DNA of 64,000 nucleotides from Archangium lipolyticum (GTDB lineage Bacteria; Myxococcota; Myxococcia; Myxococcales; Myxococcaceae), in the NCBI RefSeq assembly GCF_024623785.1, contig NZ_JANKBZ010000014.1, forward strand, positions 205,684-269,683, read 5' to 3'. Position 1 is the first letter of the stretch; each line of letters opens with the position of its first letter. Positions 28,195 through 38,068 of this stretch are shown here, in pieces. Under the pieces are notes generated by a model. It was not told where the DNA came from, did not search any database, and was given only the letters and a program-made list of their open reading frames with translations. The translations under genes were made by a program, and so were the position numbers.

Positions 28195-29148
28195 TCAGCC
28201 TCGCTGCCCGGGTTGCTTGCCGAAGAACTTCATCACCTGTTGCAGATCCTCCCACGCCTTCTTCTTCTCCGCCGGTTGGCGCAGCAGGTAGGCCGGGTGG
28301 AAGGTAGGCATCAGCTTGATGCCCTCGTACTCGCGCCACTGGCCCCGCAGCCGGGTGATGGGCGTGGTGTCCCGCAGCAGCGTCTGCGCCGCGAACTTGC
28401 CCAGCGCGACGATCGCCTTGGGCTGCACCGCCCTGAGCTGCGCGCGCAGGAACGGCTCGCACGCCGTCACCTCGTCCGGCTCGGGATTGCGGTTGCCCGG
28501 CGGCCGGCACTTCACCACGTTGCAGATGTAGACCAGGTCGCGGTTGTAGCCCATCGCCTCGATCATCTTCGTCAGCAGCTGGCCCGCCGCTCCCACGAAG
28601 GGCACTCCCTGCACGTCCTCATCCGCCCCAGGGCCCTCGCCCACGAAGACCAGCTCCGCCCGCGGGTTGCCCGAGCCGAAGACGATGTTCTTGCGCCCGG
28701 TGCACAGCTTGCAGCGGCGGCAGTCCCCCAGCTCGCGGCGGATCTGATCCAGCGTCGGCCGCTCGCCTTCCACCACCCCCGGCAGCGCGCCCGCGATCGG
28801 CCGCGACTGAGGAGGAACCTCGAGGAGCATCTCCGGCGAGGGCGCCGCCCGGGGCATCGCCGGGCGCGCGGCCATGGGGCGCTCGGGCTCCGGAGCTGGG
28901 GCTCTCGGGGCCTGGGCTGGCTGTGGCGCGGGCACTGGCTGCGCAGGCGGTGCGGCCTTCGCGGCCGGCGGGCGCGCCAGGGCCTGGGGACGCGGAAGAC
29001 CCGCGCCTCTCAACTCGGCGGCCAGACGTGCGTCCACCTGAAGTACCCGCCCACCGTCCTCCTCCTGCCAGAGAAGGTGGCGGCGCAGGTCCTCCAGCAC
29101 TTCGCTCAACTCCTGCGAGGTCTCGGGGGCTTCGCTCACGGTGGCCAT
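28195..29148 (-). CDS. Family-4 uracil-DNA glycosylase with iron-sulfur cluster
   Basis: 317 residues from the ATG at 29148. The first about 120 residues are a Pro/Ala-rich linker. The catalytic domain shows CRRCKLC (first two cluster Cys), motif A GEGPGADEDVQGVPFVG, then CNVVKCRPPGNRN and ACEPFL for the other cluster Cys, and motif B HPAYLLR. It removes uracil from DNA in base-excision repair. Family-4 enzymes bear a 4Fe-4S cluster. It ends 28 bases before the esterase start on the same strand. Confidence 0.88.
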   Translation of the reverse strand: MATVSEAPETSQELSEVLEDLRRHLLWQEEDGGRVLQVDARLAAELRGAGLPRPQALARPPAAKAAPPAQPVPAPQPAQAPRAPAPEPERPMAARPAMPRAAPSPEMLLEVPPQSRPIAGALPGVVEGERPTLDQIRRELGDCRRCKLCTGRKNIVFGSGNPRAELVFVGEGPGADEDVQGVPFVGAAGQLLTKMIEAMGYNRDLVYICNVVKCRPPGNRNPEPDEVTACEPFLRAQLRAVQPKAIVALGKFAAQTLLRDTTPITRLRGQWREYEGIKLMPTFHPAYLLRQPAEKKKAWEDLQQVMKFFGKQPGQRG

Positions 29149-29296
29149 GGGTTTATGGGTACAGGGGACTCGGTTCAACCGCCTACCGGGTAGGGCGTTC
29201 GTACGCTTACCCCAGGGGCGAGTACAGCGCCACGGCGGAAATTCACAGAGGGCAGCCCGAGTGCGAACCGCGAGACGGGTAGACGGGCGCGAAGAG

Positions 29297-29324
29297 TTGA
29301 GTTACGGTCTTTTCGCGTTAATCA
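29297..29324 (+). promoter_or_regulatory. Possible sigma-70 promoter for the following lipoprotein
   Basis: TTGAGT and TAATCA with a 16-base spacer, in an unusually AT-rich patch about 90 bases upstream of the lipoprotein start codon. Sequence match only. Confidence 0.35.
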
Positions 29325-29414
29325 CGGTTATCCCCAGATCCTGAGAAAATGGGCGTCTTGGGGCTGACCGTTGCTCGATTGCACCTCCAACATCGACCCC
29401 CAACAAGAACGACC

Positions 29415-29960
29415 ATGAGCAAGCTCAAGACGTGTGGCCTCGCAGTGTTTGCAATCGCTTTCAGCGCGTGCGGTCCCGGCCAGGATGGCGCGGAGCAGAC
29501 CGGGAGCGGAGCCGAGATCGCGCAGCTCGAGGCGAAGGTGACGAAGCCCATTTCGGGGACGACGTGCGTCGTCGAGGCGACCAATCCCTACAAGTACGAC
29601 AGCGGTCCGTACGCGAACATGATCAGCGCGCAGGCGTCCGTCTGGGACTGCGACCAGGATTATCCGATCATCTATGTGTGCTCGATCGTGGAGAAGAGGT
29701 CGGTGAGCAGCACGGGCACCGTCACCTGGACGGCCGTGCCGGGCAGCCGCAGCTGCTGGCCCGAGACGAACACCGACTTCGGCGGGCAGACGGCGGCCCC
29801 GACGGCCTACGCCGCGGGTGTCTACCGTCAGCGCGCGCAGGCGGCGATCAAGCTCAACGCGACGACGTGGACTCCGGCGCAGCCGTCGACCTGCACCACG
29901 CTGGCCAACAACGTTCCGTGCGCGCTCACCGAGGTGGTGTCCGCTGGCAATACGCTGTGA
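29415..29960 (+). CDS. Small cysteine-containing lipoprotein
   Basis: 181 residues from the ATG at 29415 with an export signal ending FSAC (lipid-anchored Cys17). The mature protein holds several Cys (in TTCVVE, VWDCDQD, YVCSI, RSCWP, STCTT, VPCAL), probably paired in disulfides. No family recognised. It is single, convergent with the OmpA-like gene. Confidence 0.65.
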   Translation: MSKLKTCGLAVFAIAFSACGPGQDGAEQTGSGAEIAQLEAKVTKPISGTTCVVEATNPYKYDSGPYANMISAQASVWDCDQDYPIIYVCSIVEKRSVSSTGTVTWTAVPGSRSCWPETNTDFGGQTAAPTAYAAGVYRQRAQAAIKLNATTWTPAQPSTCTTLANNVPCALTEVVSAGNTL

Positions 29961-29994
29961 TTCGAGCGGTCCGGCATTGATGCCTGGACGGTCC

Positions 29995-30017
29995 GGCCCG
30001 CGCCTCGAGCGCGGGCC
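29995..30017. terminator. Hairpin between convergent lipoprotein genes
   Basis: A perfect nine-base stem GGCCCGCGC/GCGCGGGCC with a five-base loop. It lies in the 80-base gap between two convergent stops and could serve both strands. No T tract on either side. Confidence 0.5.
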
Positions 30018-30040
30018 AGACCTGCCCGTGAGGTGCCGGG

Positions 30041-30892
30041 CTACTTCTTCTTCGCGGCGGCGGGCTTGACGGCGGGAGCCGGCGCCGGGGCCGCCTTCTT
30101 CACCGAGGCGGCCACCACCGCGGACGGAGCCTGCTCGGCGGGCGCGAGGACGATCTCGATGCGCCGGTTCAGGCTGCGTCCATCCGCCGTCTGGTTGGAG
30201 GCGATGGGCTGGTACTCGCCATAGCCGAGCGCGGAGAGCATCGTGGGCGGAACGCCCTGCTCCTGGAGGAGCTGCACGACCACGAGCGCGCGGGTGGTGG
30301 ACAGCTCCCAGTTCGAGGCGAACTCACCCTTCGAGTCCACCGGCACGTTGTCCGTGTGGCCCTCGACGCGGATGAGCTTCCCCTCCACGTCCTTGAGCGC
30401 CTGTGCCACCTTCTCCAGCGCCGCCTGGCCCTCCTTGTTGAGCTTCGTGCTGCCGGAGGAGAAGAGGATCTTGTCCTTCATCTTCACCACCATGCGGCCC
30501 TTGAGCTCGGACAGCTCGATCTTCCCGGCCTTGATCTCATCCTTGAGGCTCTTGGCGAGGTTCTCGTACTCGTTGGACTTCTTCTCGAGCGCCTCCTTGG
30601 CCGCGGCGAGCTTCTCGGTGCTCCGGGACAGCTCCTGGTTGAGCGCCGCCAGCTCGTCCACGCGCTTGCGCAGCGCACGGCGCTCCGCGTCACTTTGAGC
30701 GAGCGAGGACTCCAGCTCCTCCCTCTCCTTCTCCGCCTCGGAGAGCTTCTGCTCCAGCGCCTTCGCCCGCTCCGCTTCCTCGTTGTACCGCTGTTGGAGG
30801 GAGCTCGCCTCCGCCGACTTCGAATCAAACGCCTTCTGAGAGACGCAGCCGACCAACGGAACCAGCAGGAGGACACACCAACGCATACGCAT
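30041..30892 (-). CDS. OmpA-domain lipoprotein with coiled coil
   Basis: 283 residues from the ATG at 30892, which has AAGGAG eight bases upstream. A lipobox (LVGC, Cys16) precedes a long coiled coil rich in Glu, Lys and Ala (25-135), then an OmpA/MotB peptidoglycan-binding domain with VEGHTDNVPVDS and GYGEYQPIASN, and an Ala/Pro/Lys-rich tail. It would tie the outer membrane to the cell wall. Alone in its unit. Confidence 0.88.
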   Translation of the reverse strand: MRMRWCVLLLVPLVGCVSQKAFDSKSAEASSLQQRYNEEAERAKALEQKLSEAEKEREELESSLAQSDAERRALRKRVDELAALNQELSRSTEKLAAAKEALEKKSNEYENLAKSLKDEIKAGKIELSELKGRMVVKMKDKILFSSGSTKLNKEGQAALEKVAQALKDVEGKLIRVEGHTDNVPVDSKGEFASNWELSTTRALVVVQLLQEQGVPPTMLSALGYGEYQPIASNQTADGRSLNRRIEIVLAPAEQAPSAVVAASVKKAAPAPAPAVKPAAAKKK

Positions 30893-31029
30893 TCGAGGCT
30901 CCTTGGGATTGAAAAGCACCCCTATAGCATCCGAGCCCACGCGTTGGAGAGGGAGCATGTTCCCCACCTGAGGAGTCGAGGTGAGGAAACACGATGGTGA
31001 CATTCAAAAACTACATCCCGGGACAGGTT

Positions 31030-32247
31030 TCACTTCGGGAGAAGTGTCTTCACGAGCTCCAGGATGGCGCGCGCCACCTCCCGCTTCGTCCCGGACAGCT
31101 CGCGTTGCTGGCCATCCCGCGTCAGCACGGACACCCGGTTCGTGTCCACGCCGAAGCCCGCTCCCGGCGCCGTCACGTCGTTGGCCACGATCGCGTCCAG
31201 CCCCTTGCGCTCCAGCTTCTCGCGCGCGTACTCCACCACCCGCTGCGTCTCCGCCGCGAACCCCACCAGCACCGGCCGTCGCGCCTTCCCCGACACCCGG
31301 CGAGAAGCCTCGGCCAGTACGTCCGGCGTGCGCACCAGCGTCAGCGTCTCCGGCCCCTCCGACTTCTTCACCTTCTGCGCCTCGCGTGTCTGCGGCTTCC
31401 AGTCACTCACCGCCGCCGACGCGATGAAGCAGTCCACCTCCGCCACCCTCGCCAGCACCTCGCGCGCCATGTCCTCCGCGCTCACCACGTCCACCACCTC
31501 GTAGCCGCTCCGCGCCACCTCCCCCACCGGGCCCAGCACCACCGTCACCCGGGCCCCCAGCGCCCTCGCCTCCTCCGCCAGCGCCAGCCCCATCTTCCCC
31601 GTCGACGGGTTGGAGATGAACCGCACTGGATCCAGGTACTCGCGCGTGGGGCCCGCGGTGATCAGCACCCGCCGTCCCGCCAGCGGTCCCGCCGCGAAGA
31701 GCCTCGCCGCCGCCTCCACGATGTCCCGCACCTCCGCCAGCCTCCCCGACCCCACGTCCCCGCATGCGAGCAGCCCCGCTCCCGGCCCCACCATGTGGAA
31801 TCGCGGTGAGGCGATCAGCGCCTCCACGTTCTCCCGCGTCCGCTCGTTCTCCCACATGGCCACGTTCATCGCGGGCGCCACCAGCACCGGCCCCTTGAAC
31901 GCCAGCAGCGACGTCGTCACCGTGTCGTTCCCCATCCCCGCTCGGATGCGCGCCAGCAGATCCGCCGTCGCTGGCGCCACCACGTAGAGCTCCGCCCAGC
32001 GCGCCAGATCCAGGTGCCCGAAGTTCCCCTCCTGCGAGGGGTCGAAGTAGTCCGTCAGCACCGGGTGCCCGCTGAGCGCCTGGAAGGTGAGCGGCGTGAC
32101 GAACTCCTTCGCCGCCGACGTCATCGCCACGCGCACCTGCGCACCGGCGCGCACCAGCTCGCGCACCAGCTCGCACGCCTTGTACGCCGCGATGCCGCCT
32201 CCGACGCCGACGATCACCCGACGCCCCTGCAGAGCCGAAGCTTCCAT
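31030..32247 (-). CDS. coaBC: Bifunctional CoA biosynthesis protein CoaBC
   Basis: 405 residues. The N-terminal flavoprotein CoaC domain has GVGGGIAAYKACELVREL and the Asn/Met flavin contact PAMNVAMWEN; the C-terminal CoaB domain has ITAGPTREYLDPVRFI and SNPSTGKMG. It couples phosphopantothenate to cysteine and decarboxylates the product to phosphopantetheine. The start at 32247 has AAGGA upstream. Its 5' end is 61 bases from a REP-like palindrome. Confidence 0.92.
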   Translation of the reverse strand: MEASALQGRRVIVGVGGGIAAYKACELVRELVRAGAQVRVAMTSAAKEFVTPLTFQALSGHPVLTDYFDPSQEGNFGHLDLARWAELYVVAPATADLLARIRAGMGNDTVTTSLLAFKGPVLVAPAMNVAMWENERTRENVEALIASPRFHMVGPGAGLLACGDVGSGRLAEVRDIVEAAARLFAAGPLAGRRVLITAGPTREYLDPVRFISNPSTGKMGLALAEEARALGARVTVVLGPVGEVARSGYEVVDVVSAEDMAREVLARVAEVDCFIASAAVSDWKPQTREAQKVKKSEGPETLTLVRTPDVLAEASRRVSGKARRPVLVGFAAETQRVVEYAREKLERKGLDAIVANDVTAPGAGFGVDTNRVSVLTRDGQQRELSGTKREVARAILELVKTLLPK

Positions 32248-32307
32248 GCAGGCTTCCTTACGCGCGCGGGGACGGGCTCGCAACCACAGTGGGGGCTCGG
32301 GTCGAGT

Positions 32308-32345
32308 TACCCTCACCCCAGCCCTCTCCCAGAGGGAGAGGGGGC
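32308..32345. repeat. REP-like palindrome, copy D
   Basis: A TACCCTCACCCCAGCCCT head and a CTCTCCC/GGGAGAG stem, between the coaBC start and the stop of the 989-residue protein gene. Confidence 0.85.
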
Positions 32346-32347
32346 AT

Positions 32348-35317
32348 TCACGGATCCAACACCAGGTCTCCCGAGGCCGGGAGTTGGACCGGGCGTACGA
32401 CTGGCGGCTCCGCTGACTCCATGTGGAAGTGTCCCCACACCACTGTGTAGCGCCCCGGCGGCAGCCCCTGCAGGGTTACTCGATCTCCTGTCGGCTGGTA
32501 GAGGAGTTGGCCGTAGCTGGCCCGCATCAGCTCCCTCGGCGGGTTGCCCACCGCTCCCAGGTCCCCGGCCACCACCCACAGCGCCTTGCCCCGCTCGGGC
32601 TTGAGTTGCACCGTCAGCGACGCCGACCCCGGCGCCGGTCCGAAGTCCAGCCGCTGCTCCCCTCCTGACACCCGCACCACCAGCGCTGGCTCTCCGGAGA
32701 ACTCGCGCGCCGCGCCCAGCGCGAAGCGGTAGTTGCCCGGCGGCACGTCCACGCTGTAGCGCCCGTCCGGCCCCGTGACGATGCTGATGGGCTCGCCCCG
32801 GTCCGCGTTCACTCCCTCCAGTTGGAAGCCCGCCGCCGGCGTCCCGTTCGGCAGGTACACCGCTCCGTGGATCCGCGTGGCCGGCTTCAGCACCAGCTCC
32901 ACCGGCGCCATTCCCTCGCTCGACGCCTGCGCCGATGCACTCAACCGCCCCTTGCGCGCCGATACGGTGAACTTCGCCACGAAGGACGGACCCGGCAGCG
33001 TGAAGCGCCCGTCCGGCCCCGTCATCACCGACTCCTCACACGCATCACACCCCACCACCGCGTCCGCCACCGGCCCGCCACCCTCCTCCCGCACCAGTCC
33101 CGTCACGGACGGCGCCCGCTCCAACACCAGGTCGCCCAGGTCCGGCTGCACCGGCTTGTCCACCATCAACGGCTCGAAGCCCGGCGCCTCCACCGCCACG
33201 ATGACCCGGTCTCCCGCCGTGGGCAGTGCCAGCTCGAAACGTCCGTCCGCGCTCGTCACGTCGTGCTCATCCAGCCGGTAGCGCTTCACCGGCGAGCCGT
33301 CCTCGGCCACCACCCGGCCACGGAACGTCGTCCGCGCCTCCAGCACCACCCGCACCGGATCGCCCCCGGCCGTGGTCTGTTGGTGCTCCCGCTGGTCGTA
33401 TCCCGGGTGCCGAGCCTCCACCAGGTAGGGACGTCCGGGCTTCAGCGCGCGCACCTCGAAGCGCCCCTGGGCATCCGCCGTCACCGGCTCGGCCGTGCGC
33501 GGCAGCACCGCCACCGAGGCTCCCGCCACCGGAGCGCCCCGCGTGTCCACCACCTCGCCGCGGATTGACGCCCCGGGCGCGAGCGACACCGTCTCCTTCT
33601 GTGTCTGCCCATCCACCACCGTCACCTTCCGCGGCTCCGAGGCCAGGTAGTCCCGGTGCGTGGCCACCATCAAGTACGTCCCCTCCGGCAGCCCGCGCAT
33701 GGGCACCATGCCATCCGGCCCGGAGGAGCTGTCGCTGCGGAAGACGCCCTCGGTGTCCAACCACAACAGCACGTCCGCCCCCTCCACCCGGCGCCCCTCC
33801 GACATCACCGTCACCTCGAGCGCCGCCCGGGGCTCCAGCCCCAGCCTCACGCCCTCGGCCGGAGCCGTCACCTTCACCTGCCCGCCACCCCACTCGGAGT
33901 GGTGCGCGTGCAGCTCGTACAGGCCTGGCGTGGGCACCGCCGCCGTGAAGTGGCCGTCCGCGTCCGCCAGCACCGTGTCGCCCGTGGGCTGCACCAGCAC
34001 CGACACGTTGGGCGCGGGCCGGTCGTACTGGTCCAGCACCTGCCCGGAGATCATCGTGGCCCGAGCCAGCTCCAGCTCCAGCTCCGTCTCGCCCGGCTTC
34101 ACCTTCGCCGGCAGCTGCGCGTCCTTGAAGCCCTTCGCGCGGCCCTCCAGCACGTAGTCCCCCACGGCCACCGGGCCGAACTGCACCAGCTCGCCCGTGG
34201 AGGGCTTCTGCGACTGCAGGGCCTGGCCCCGCGTGGAGCGCAGCACCAGCTCCGGCGAGGGCACCGGTTGCCCCGCCTCGTCCACCACGGTGACGAGCAG
34301 CGTGCCCGCCTCCTCCAACTCGAGCGTCACCTGCGTGAGGCGCTCGCTCAGCGTGAGGGTGCGCGGCGTGGCGCCCAGCTTCCCGGCCTCGGCCGTCACC
34401 ACCAGCTCGTCCGGGTACAGGCCCTCGAAGCGCGCCACTCCGCTCTCGGCGCGAGCCTCCCGCGCCAGGTGGTCCGCCTTCAGCCGCACCGTGGCCGCCA
34501 TGGGCGCCCCATTCCGGGTGACGCGCACCTCCAGCGTCCGCGAGGGCTCCAGCCGCAGCCGCACCGGCTGGGGTCCCGCCTCCACCTGCGACTCCACCGC
34601 CGGGAGGAAGCCGGGCGCGGTGGCCAGCACGTAGAAGGGCCCCTCGCCCAGCCCGGACAGGGTGAAGGAGCCACCCGGCCCCGCCACCGCCTCGGACTGT
34701 AGGGGCACCTTGCGCGACACCGCGTGCACGCGAGCCCCCGGCAGCGGCCGGCCCGCGTCGTCCACCACCTGCCCGACGATGCTCCGCAGCGGAGGCAGGT
34801 ACAGGTCCACCGGCTCGCCCGGGGCCGCGCGCTCACGCATGGCCGCGCCGAAGCCCTCCGCCCGGGCCCACACGGAGAAGGACACTCCGGCCAGGTGCTC
34901 GAAGCGGAAGCGCCCCTGCGCGTCCGTGCGCGCGGTGGCCTTCGGTTGGAGGAAACCCCGCGCCTGCTCGAAGAAGGCCAGCGCGTGCAGGCCGCTCTCC
35001 CGGGCCTCACAGGCCAGCAGCGCCTGCCCGCACTCGTCACAGCGCACCGAGGTGAGCGTCTTCTGCGCGCTCGCGGCGAGGAAGACCTCCGCCCCCGCCA
35101 CGGGCCTGCCGGCGGAGTCCAGCACCCGCCCGGTGAGGGTGAGACCCTCGGCGGTACCGGAGGACACCTCCACCGACTCGAACTCGGGGAGAGCACGCAC
35201 CGCGGACGCATCCACGGCGGAGACCGACAGCGGAGGTGGCGTGCCCCGAGGCCACAGCACCGCCACCGCCACGACGACCAGGGCGGATGCCGCCCCTATG
35301 ACGAGCCATTTGCGCAT
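32348..35317 (-). CDS. Giant membrane-anchored protein with carboxypeptidase-regulatory-like repeats
   Basis: 989 residues. A single membrane anchor (about 5-23) is followed by roughly ten modules of the carboxypeptidase regulatory-like/CnaB fold, recognisable by repeated G.V.D..G.P..GA.V and G.Y.L.....G patterns. Such strings form rigid rods on the surface or in the periplasm. No enzymatic domain is visible. It ends two bases from a REP-like palindrome. Role unknown; perhaps adhesive or structural. Confidence 0.75.
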   Translation of the reverse strand: MRKWLVIGAASALVVVAVAVLWPRGTPPPLSVSAVDASAVRALPEFESVEVSSGTAEGLTLTGRVLDSAGRPVAGAEVFLAASAQKTLTSVRCDECGQALLACEARESGLHALAFFEQARGFLQPKATARTDAQGRFRFEHLAGVSFSVWARAEGFGAAMRERAAPGEPVDLYLPPLRSIVGQVVDDAGRPLPGARVHAVSRKVPLQSEAVAGPGGSFTLSGLGEGPFYVLATAPGFLPAVESQVEAGPQPVRLRLEPSRTLEVRVTRNGAPMAATVRLKADHLAREARAESGVARFEGLYPDELVVTAEAGKLGATPRTLTLSERLTQVTLELEEAGTLLVTVVDEAGQPVPSPELVLRSTRGQALQSQKPSTGELVQFGPVAVGDYVLEGRAKGFKDAQLPAKVKPGETELELELARATMISGQVLDQYDRPAPNVSVLVQPTGDTVLADADGHFTAAVPTPGLYELHAHHSEWGGGQVKVTAPAEGVRLGLEPRAALEVTVMSEGRRVEGADVLLWLDTEGVFRSDSSSGPDGMVPMRGLPEGTYLMVATHRDYLASEPRKVTVVDGQTQKETVSLAPGASIRGEVVDTRGAPVAGASVAVLPRTAEPVTADAQGRFEVRALKPGRPYLVEARHPGYDQREHQQTTAGGDPVRVVLEARTTFRGRVVAEDGSPVKRYRLDEHDVTSADGRFELALPTAGDRVIVAVEAPGFEPLMVDKPVQPDLGDLVLERAPSVTGLVREEGGGPVADAVVGCDACEESVMTGPDGRFTLPGPSFVAKFTVSARKGRLSASAQASSEGMAPVELVLKPATRIHGAVYLPNGTPAAGFQLEGVNADRGEPISIVTGPDGRYSVDVPPGNYRFALGAAREFSGEPALVVRVSGGEQRLDFGPAPGSASLTVQLKPERGKALWVVAGDLGAVGNPPRELMRASYGQLLYQPTGDRVTLQGLPPGRYTVVWGHFHMESAEPPVVRPVQLPASGDLVLDP

Positions 35318-35422
35318 CGGACGGAGCGGGACGTTACCCCCGCGACCGGCCTGCCAACCGACATTCTTGGCCGTTCATTCCACCAAGTCGTCCGCCCGAC
35401 GTCTTCCGGGCGGACGGAAGGC

Positions 35423-36694
35423 TCACTCCTCGGCGAAAGGCTGGATGGCCTGCGCCACCGCCAGCTCCTGCCGGGCCTCGCTCAGCTCCGAGTTGGTGGC
35501 CCGCAGCCGGTCCGACAGCACCTGGACGAAGCTCCAGAGCATCTTCACCGCCAGGATGGACTCCCGTTTCATGAGTCCCATCAGATCCGAGCGTGAGATG
35601 ACCATGGTGCGCGTGGGCTCGACCGCCCGCACGGTGGCCGAGCGGGGGGCGTTGTCGATGAGGCCCATCTCGCCGAAGTGCCCGCCGGGCCGCAGCTCGG
35701 CGATCTCCACCCCGCTCTTCTCGATGACCACCCGGCCGCGGATGACCACGAAGAGCTCCTCGCCTGGCTGGCCCTCCACGACGATCTCCCTGCCCGCCGG
35801 GAAGGTGCGCGTGGTGGCGATGGACAGCACCGCCGTCTGCTCCTTGTAGGTGAGGTGGCGGAAGAGCGGAATCTTGCGCAGCGCCTCCATGCGGCTCTGC
35901 GCCTCGGAGGTCTCCGCCTCCACCGTCCCCTCGCCGGAGACCTTCACCACCACCGCGGTGATGTTGTCCTTGCCTCCGCGCTCGTTGGCGAGGTCCACGA
36001 ACTTCTTGGGCAGCTCCGGCGGCGCCATGCCCTGGACGAGCGGGAGCACCTCGTCGTCGTCCAGATAGCCGTGCAGGCCGTCCGAGCACAGCAGGAAGAG
36101 GTCGCCCGGGAAGAGGTCGACGATGAGGGTGTCGACCTGGACGGACTCCTGGATGCCCACCGCGCGGGTGATCACGTTGCGGTACTGCGAGGTGGCGGCC
36201 TGATCCTTGGTGATGGTGCCGGCCTTGAGCTGGGCGGCCACCAGGGTGTGATCCTCGGTGAGCCGGTGGCACTGGCCGTGGCGGACCAGGTAGACGCGGC
36301 TGTCACCCACGTGGCCGATGACGCCCTTGTTGCCGCTGACGGCCAGGCACACGAAGGTGGTGCCCATGCCGCGCTTGCTCGGATCCGACAGGGCCATGCG
36401 GAAGATGTCCGCGCAGGCGCGCTGGATGGCCACCTCCATCAGGGCCTGGGCCGCGTTGCGGCTGTCCTGGCTGGGGTTGGTGCTCAGGTCCTTGAGCAGG
36501 TGCCGGTTGGAGGCCATGTGCTGGCGCACGACCTCGGTGGCTCGGGCGCTGGCCACCTCTCCGGCCGCATGGCCTCCCATACCGTCGGCCACGATGAACA
36601 GGCCGAGCGAGGCGTCCACGAGCATCGAGTCTTCATTGTGCTGCCGCTTCCGGCCTACGTCGGTCAGGCCGAACGCCTCTGTCGTCAATGGCAC
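35423..36694 (-). CDS. PP2C phosphatase fused to a cyclic-nucleotide-binding domain
   Basis: 423 residues. The N-terminal PP2C domain has RKRQHNEDS, VADGMGGHAAGE, VGDSRVYL and LCSDGLHG, supplying the metal-binding Asp residues. The C-terminal part (from about 290) is a CNB domain: FPAGREIVVEGQPGEELF and the cassette FGEMGLIDNAPRSATV. It should remove phosphate from Ser/Thr proteins under control of a bound cyclic nucleotide or similar ligand. It lies 69 bases downstream of the FHA gene on the same strand, so they are probably co-transcribed. Confidence 0.88.
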   Translation of the reverse strand: MPLTTEAFGLTDVGRKRQHNEDSMLVDASLGLFIVADGMGGHAAGEVASARATEVVRQHMASNRHLLKDLSTNPSQDSRNAAQALMEVAIQRACADIFRMALSDPSKRGMGTTFVCLAVSGNKGVIGHVGDSRVYLVRHGQCHRLTEDHTLVAAQLKAGTITKDQAATSQYRNVITRAVGIQESVQVDTLIVDLFPGDLFLLCSDGLHGYLDDDEVLPLVQGMAPPELPKKFVDLANERGGKDNITAVVVKVSGEGTVEAETSEAQSRMEALRKIPLFRHLTYKEQTAVLSIATTRTFPAGREIVVEGQPGEELFVVIRGRVVIEKSGVEIAELRPGGHFGEMGLIDNAPRSATVRAVEPTRTMVISRSDLMGLMKRESILAVKMLWSFVQVLSDRLRATNSELSEARQELAVAQAIQPFAEE

Positions 36695-36763
36695 CGCGAA
36701 CGCTCCCTGTTCCCTGAGAGGGGTGAATCACACGTTACGAAGCCCGTGGAAGGGCTGACAAGA

Positions 36764-37282
36764 TCACGGCCCCAGCCGCCGCGCGAGCACCTTGGTGAAG
36801 CCGCTCGCCAGGTAGAAGGTGACCTCTACCTGGCCGAAGCGCAGGCGGGTTCCGTCCGCCAACGGGGACGGTCGCCGGGGGGTCAACCGCACCCCGCCCA
36901 CGAAGGAGCCGTTCTTCGAGCCCGCGTCCGTGAGGACGAAACGGCCATCGGGCTCGCGCTGGAACCACGCGTGGAAGCGCGACACGGTGCCATCGTCGAG
37001 CACCACGTCGTTGTTCCCCGTCCGCCCCACGGTGATGCCGCGGCCGAACGCGTTCTCTTGATTCTTGATGACGGGGAAGACGATGGACTCGCCCACCCCC
37101 AACATCGGCGTGGACACGTTGGTGAGCGTGCGGAAGTGGTGATGCTCCTCGTCCTCGTCAGCGGGCCCCTGCGCCAGGACCGGCATGGGCGAGAACACGA
37201 GCAACGCCGGCGGCAGCGCACGCTCGTACTCCGCCCGCTCGCGCTGGAAGCGGCTGATGTGGAGGCTGAGAAGCTCGACCAT
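36764..37282 (-). CDS. FHA-domain protein
   Basis: 172 residues. The C-terminal FHA domain shows GRTGNNDV, SRFHAWF and the phosphothreonine-contact pair in GSKNGSF. FHA domains bind phosphothreonine, so this small protein probably brings a phosphorylated partner to or away from the PP2C phosphatase encoded next door. The N-terminus is a short helical part with no known fold. Confidence 0.85.
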   Translation of the reverse strand: MVELLSLHISRFQRERAEYERALPPALLVFSPMPVLAQGPADEDEEHHHFRTLTNVSTPMLGVGESIVFPVIKNQENAFGRGITVGRTGNNDVVLDDGTVSRFHAWFQREPDGRFVLTDAGSKNGSFVGGVRLTPRRPSPLADGTRLRFGQVEVTFYLASGFTKVLARRLGP

Positions 37283-37328
37283 TCGGTACGCACTTCACCC
37301 CACCCGGGGGGTCGGGGTCCAGAGGCGC

Positions 37329-37946
37329 CTAGCGCCAGTCCGCGTACAGCCCGACTTGGGGACCGCCCGTATAAGGACGGGCCAGGCTCGTCCGCCTGTA
37401 GTTGTAGATGTCACCATAACCTACCGCCACGCCCAGGGAGACAGGACCGAAGCGGTAGCCTATCTGCGCACGACCATCCAGCAGCCCCACGAAGTAGGAC
37501 TCCCGCGCCTTGGAGCCCCCGCTGAAGCGAGCACCGTACCAGGCGGGGCCGGTGCCCAGTTGGAAGCCCCACTCCAGGCCGGACGAGCTCCGGCTGCGGT
37601 ACCCCACGCCCAGCACCAGCGAGTAGAGCTGGAGCGACGTCATGGGAACGGAGGAGCCCTCGACGACGGTGTCCGGCTTGACCGCGGCGAAGGCGGCCAT
37701 GGGCTCGATGAGCAGGGCGAGCACATCCCTGTAGCCCTGGTAGAACACCAGCTCCCACTGCACGCGCACCTCGGGGAGGACGGCCAGCTGCTCCTCGTGC
37801 TCGCGGAGATAGGTGCCCAGGAAGGCACTCCGGGGCAGCCAGGGCGGAGTGGACGACGCCGACGGGGATGGACTCCGCGTCTGGGCCGAGGCGGACACGG
37901 ACAGACACAGAGTGAACAGGAGCCACGGGAGGAAGCGACGATTCAT
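37329..37946 (-). CDS. Secreted/outer-membrane protein, unknown function
   Basis: 205 residues with a clear signal peptide (cleavage near SASA-Q, residue 22). The rest is aromatic-rich with alternating strands and a C-terminal Arg-Leu end, compatible with a small beta-barrel or lipocalin-like fold. No family recognised. It sits 47 bases downstream of the FHA gene start region on the same strand but its stop precedes it, so it is upstream in the same direction. Confidence 0.55.
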   Translation of the reverse strand: MNRRFLPWLLFTLCLSVSASAQTRSPSPSASSTPPWLPRSAFLGTYLREHEEQLAVLPEVRVQWELVFYQGYRDVLALLIEPMAAFAAVKPDTVVEGSSVPMTSLQLYSLVLGVGYRSRSSSGLEWGFQLGTGPAWYGARFSGGSKARESYFVGLLDGRAQIGYRFGPVSLGVAVGYGDIYNYRRTSLARPYTGGPQVGLYADWR

Positions 37947-38068
37947 GACGATTCCTTACCTCGCCACCGGTGGGGGTCTGTCAAGCGCTTGTCAACGAAG
38001 TCTCCCGTTGGCTATAGCACCCCTCCCCCCCACGCTGTACGTGAGGGCTCAAGGAGTCAGCTCCCACC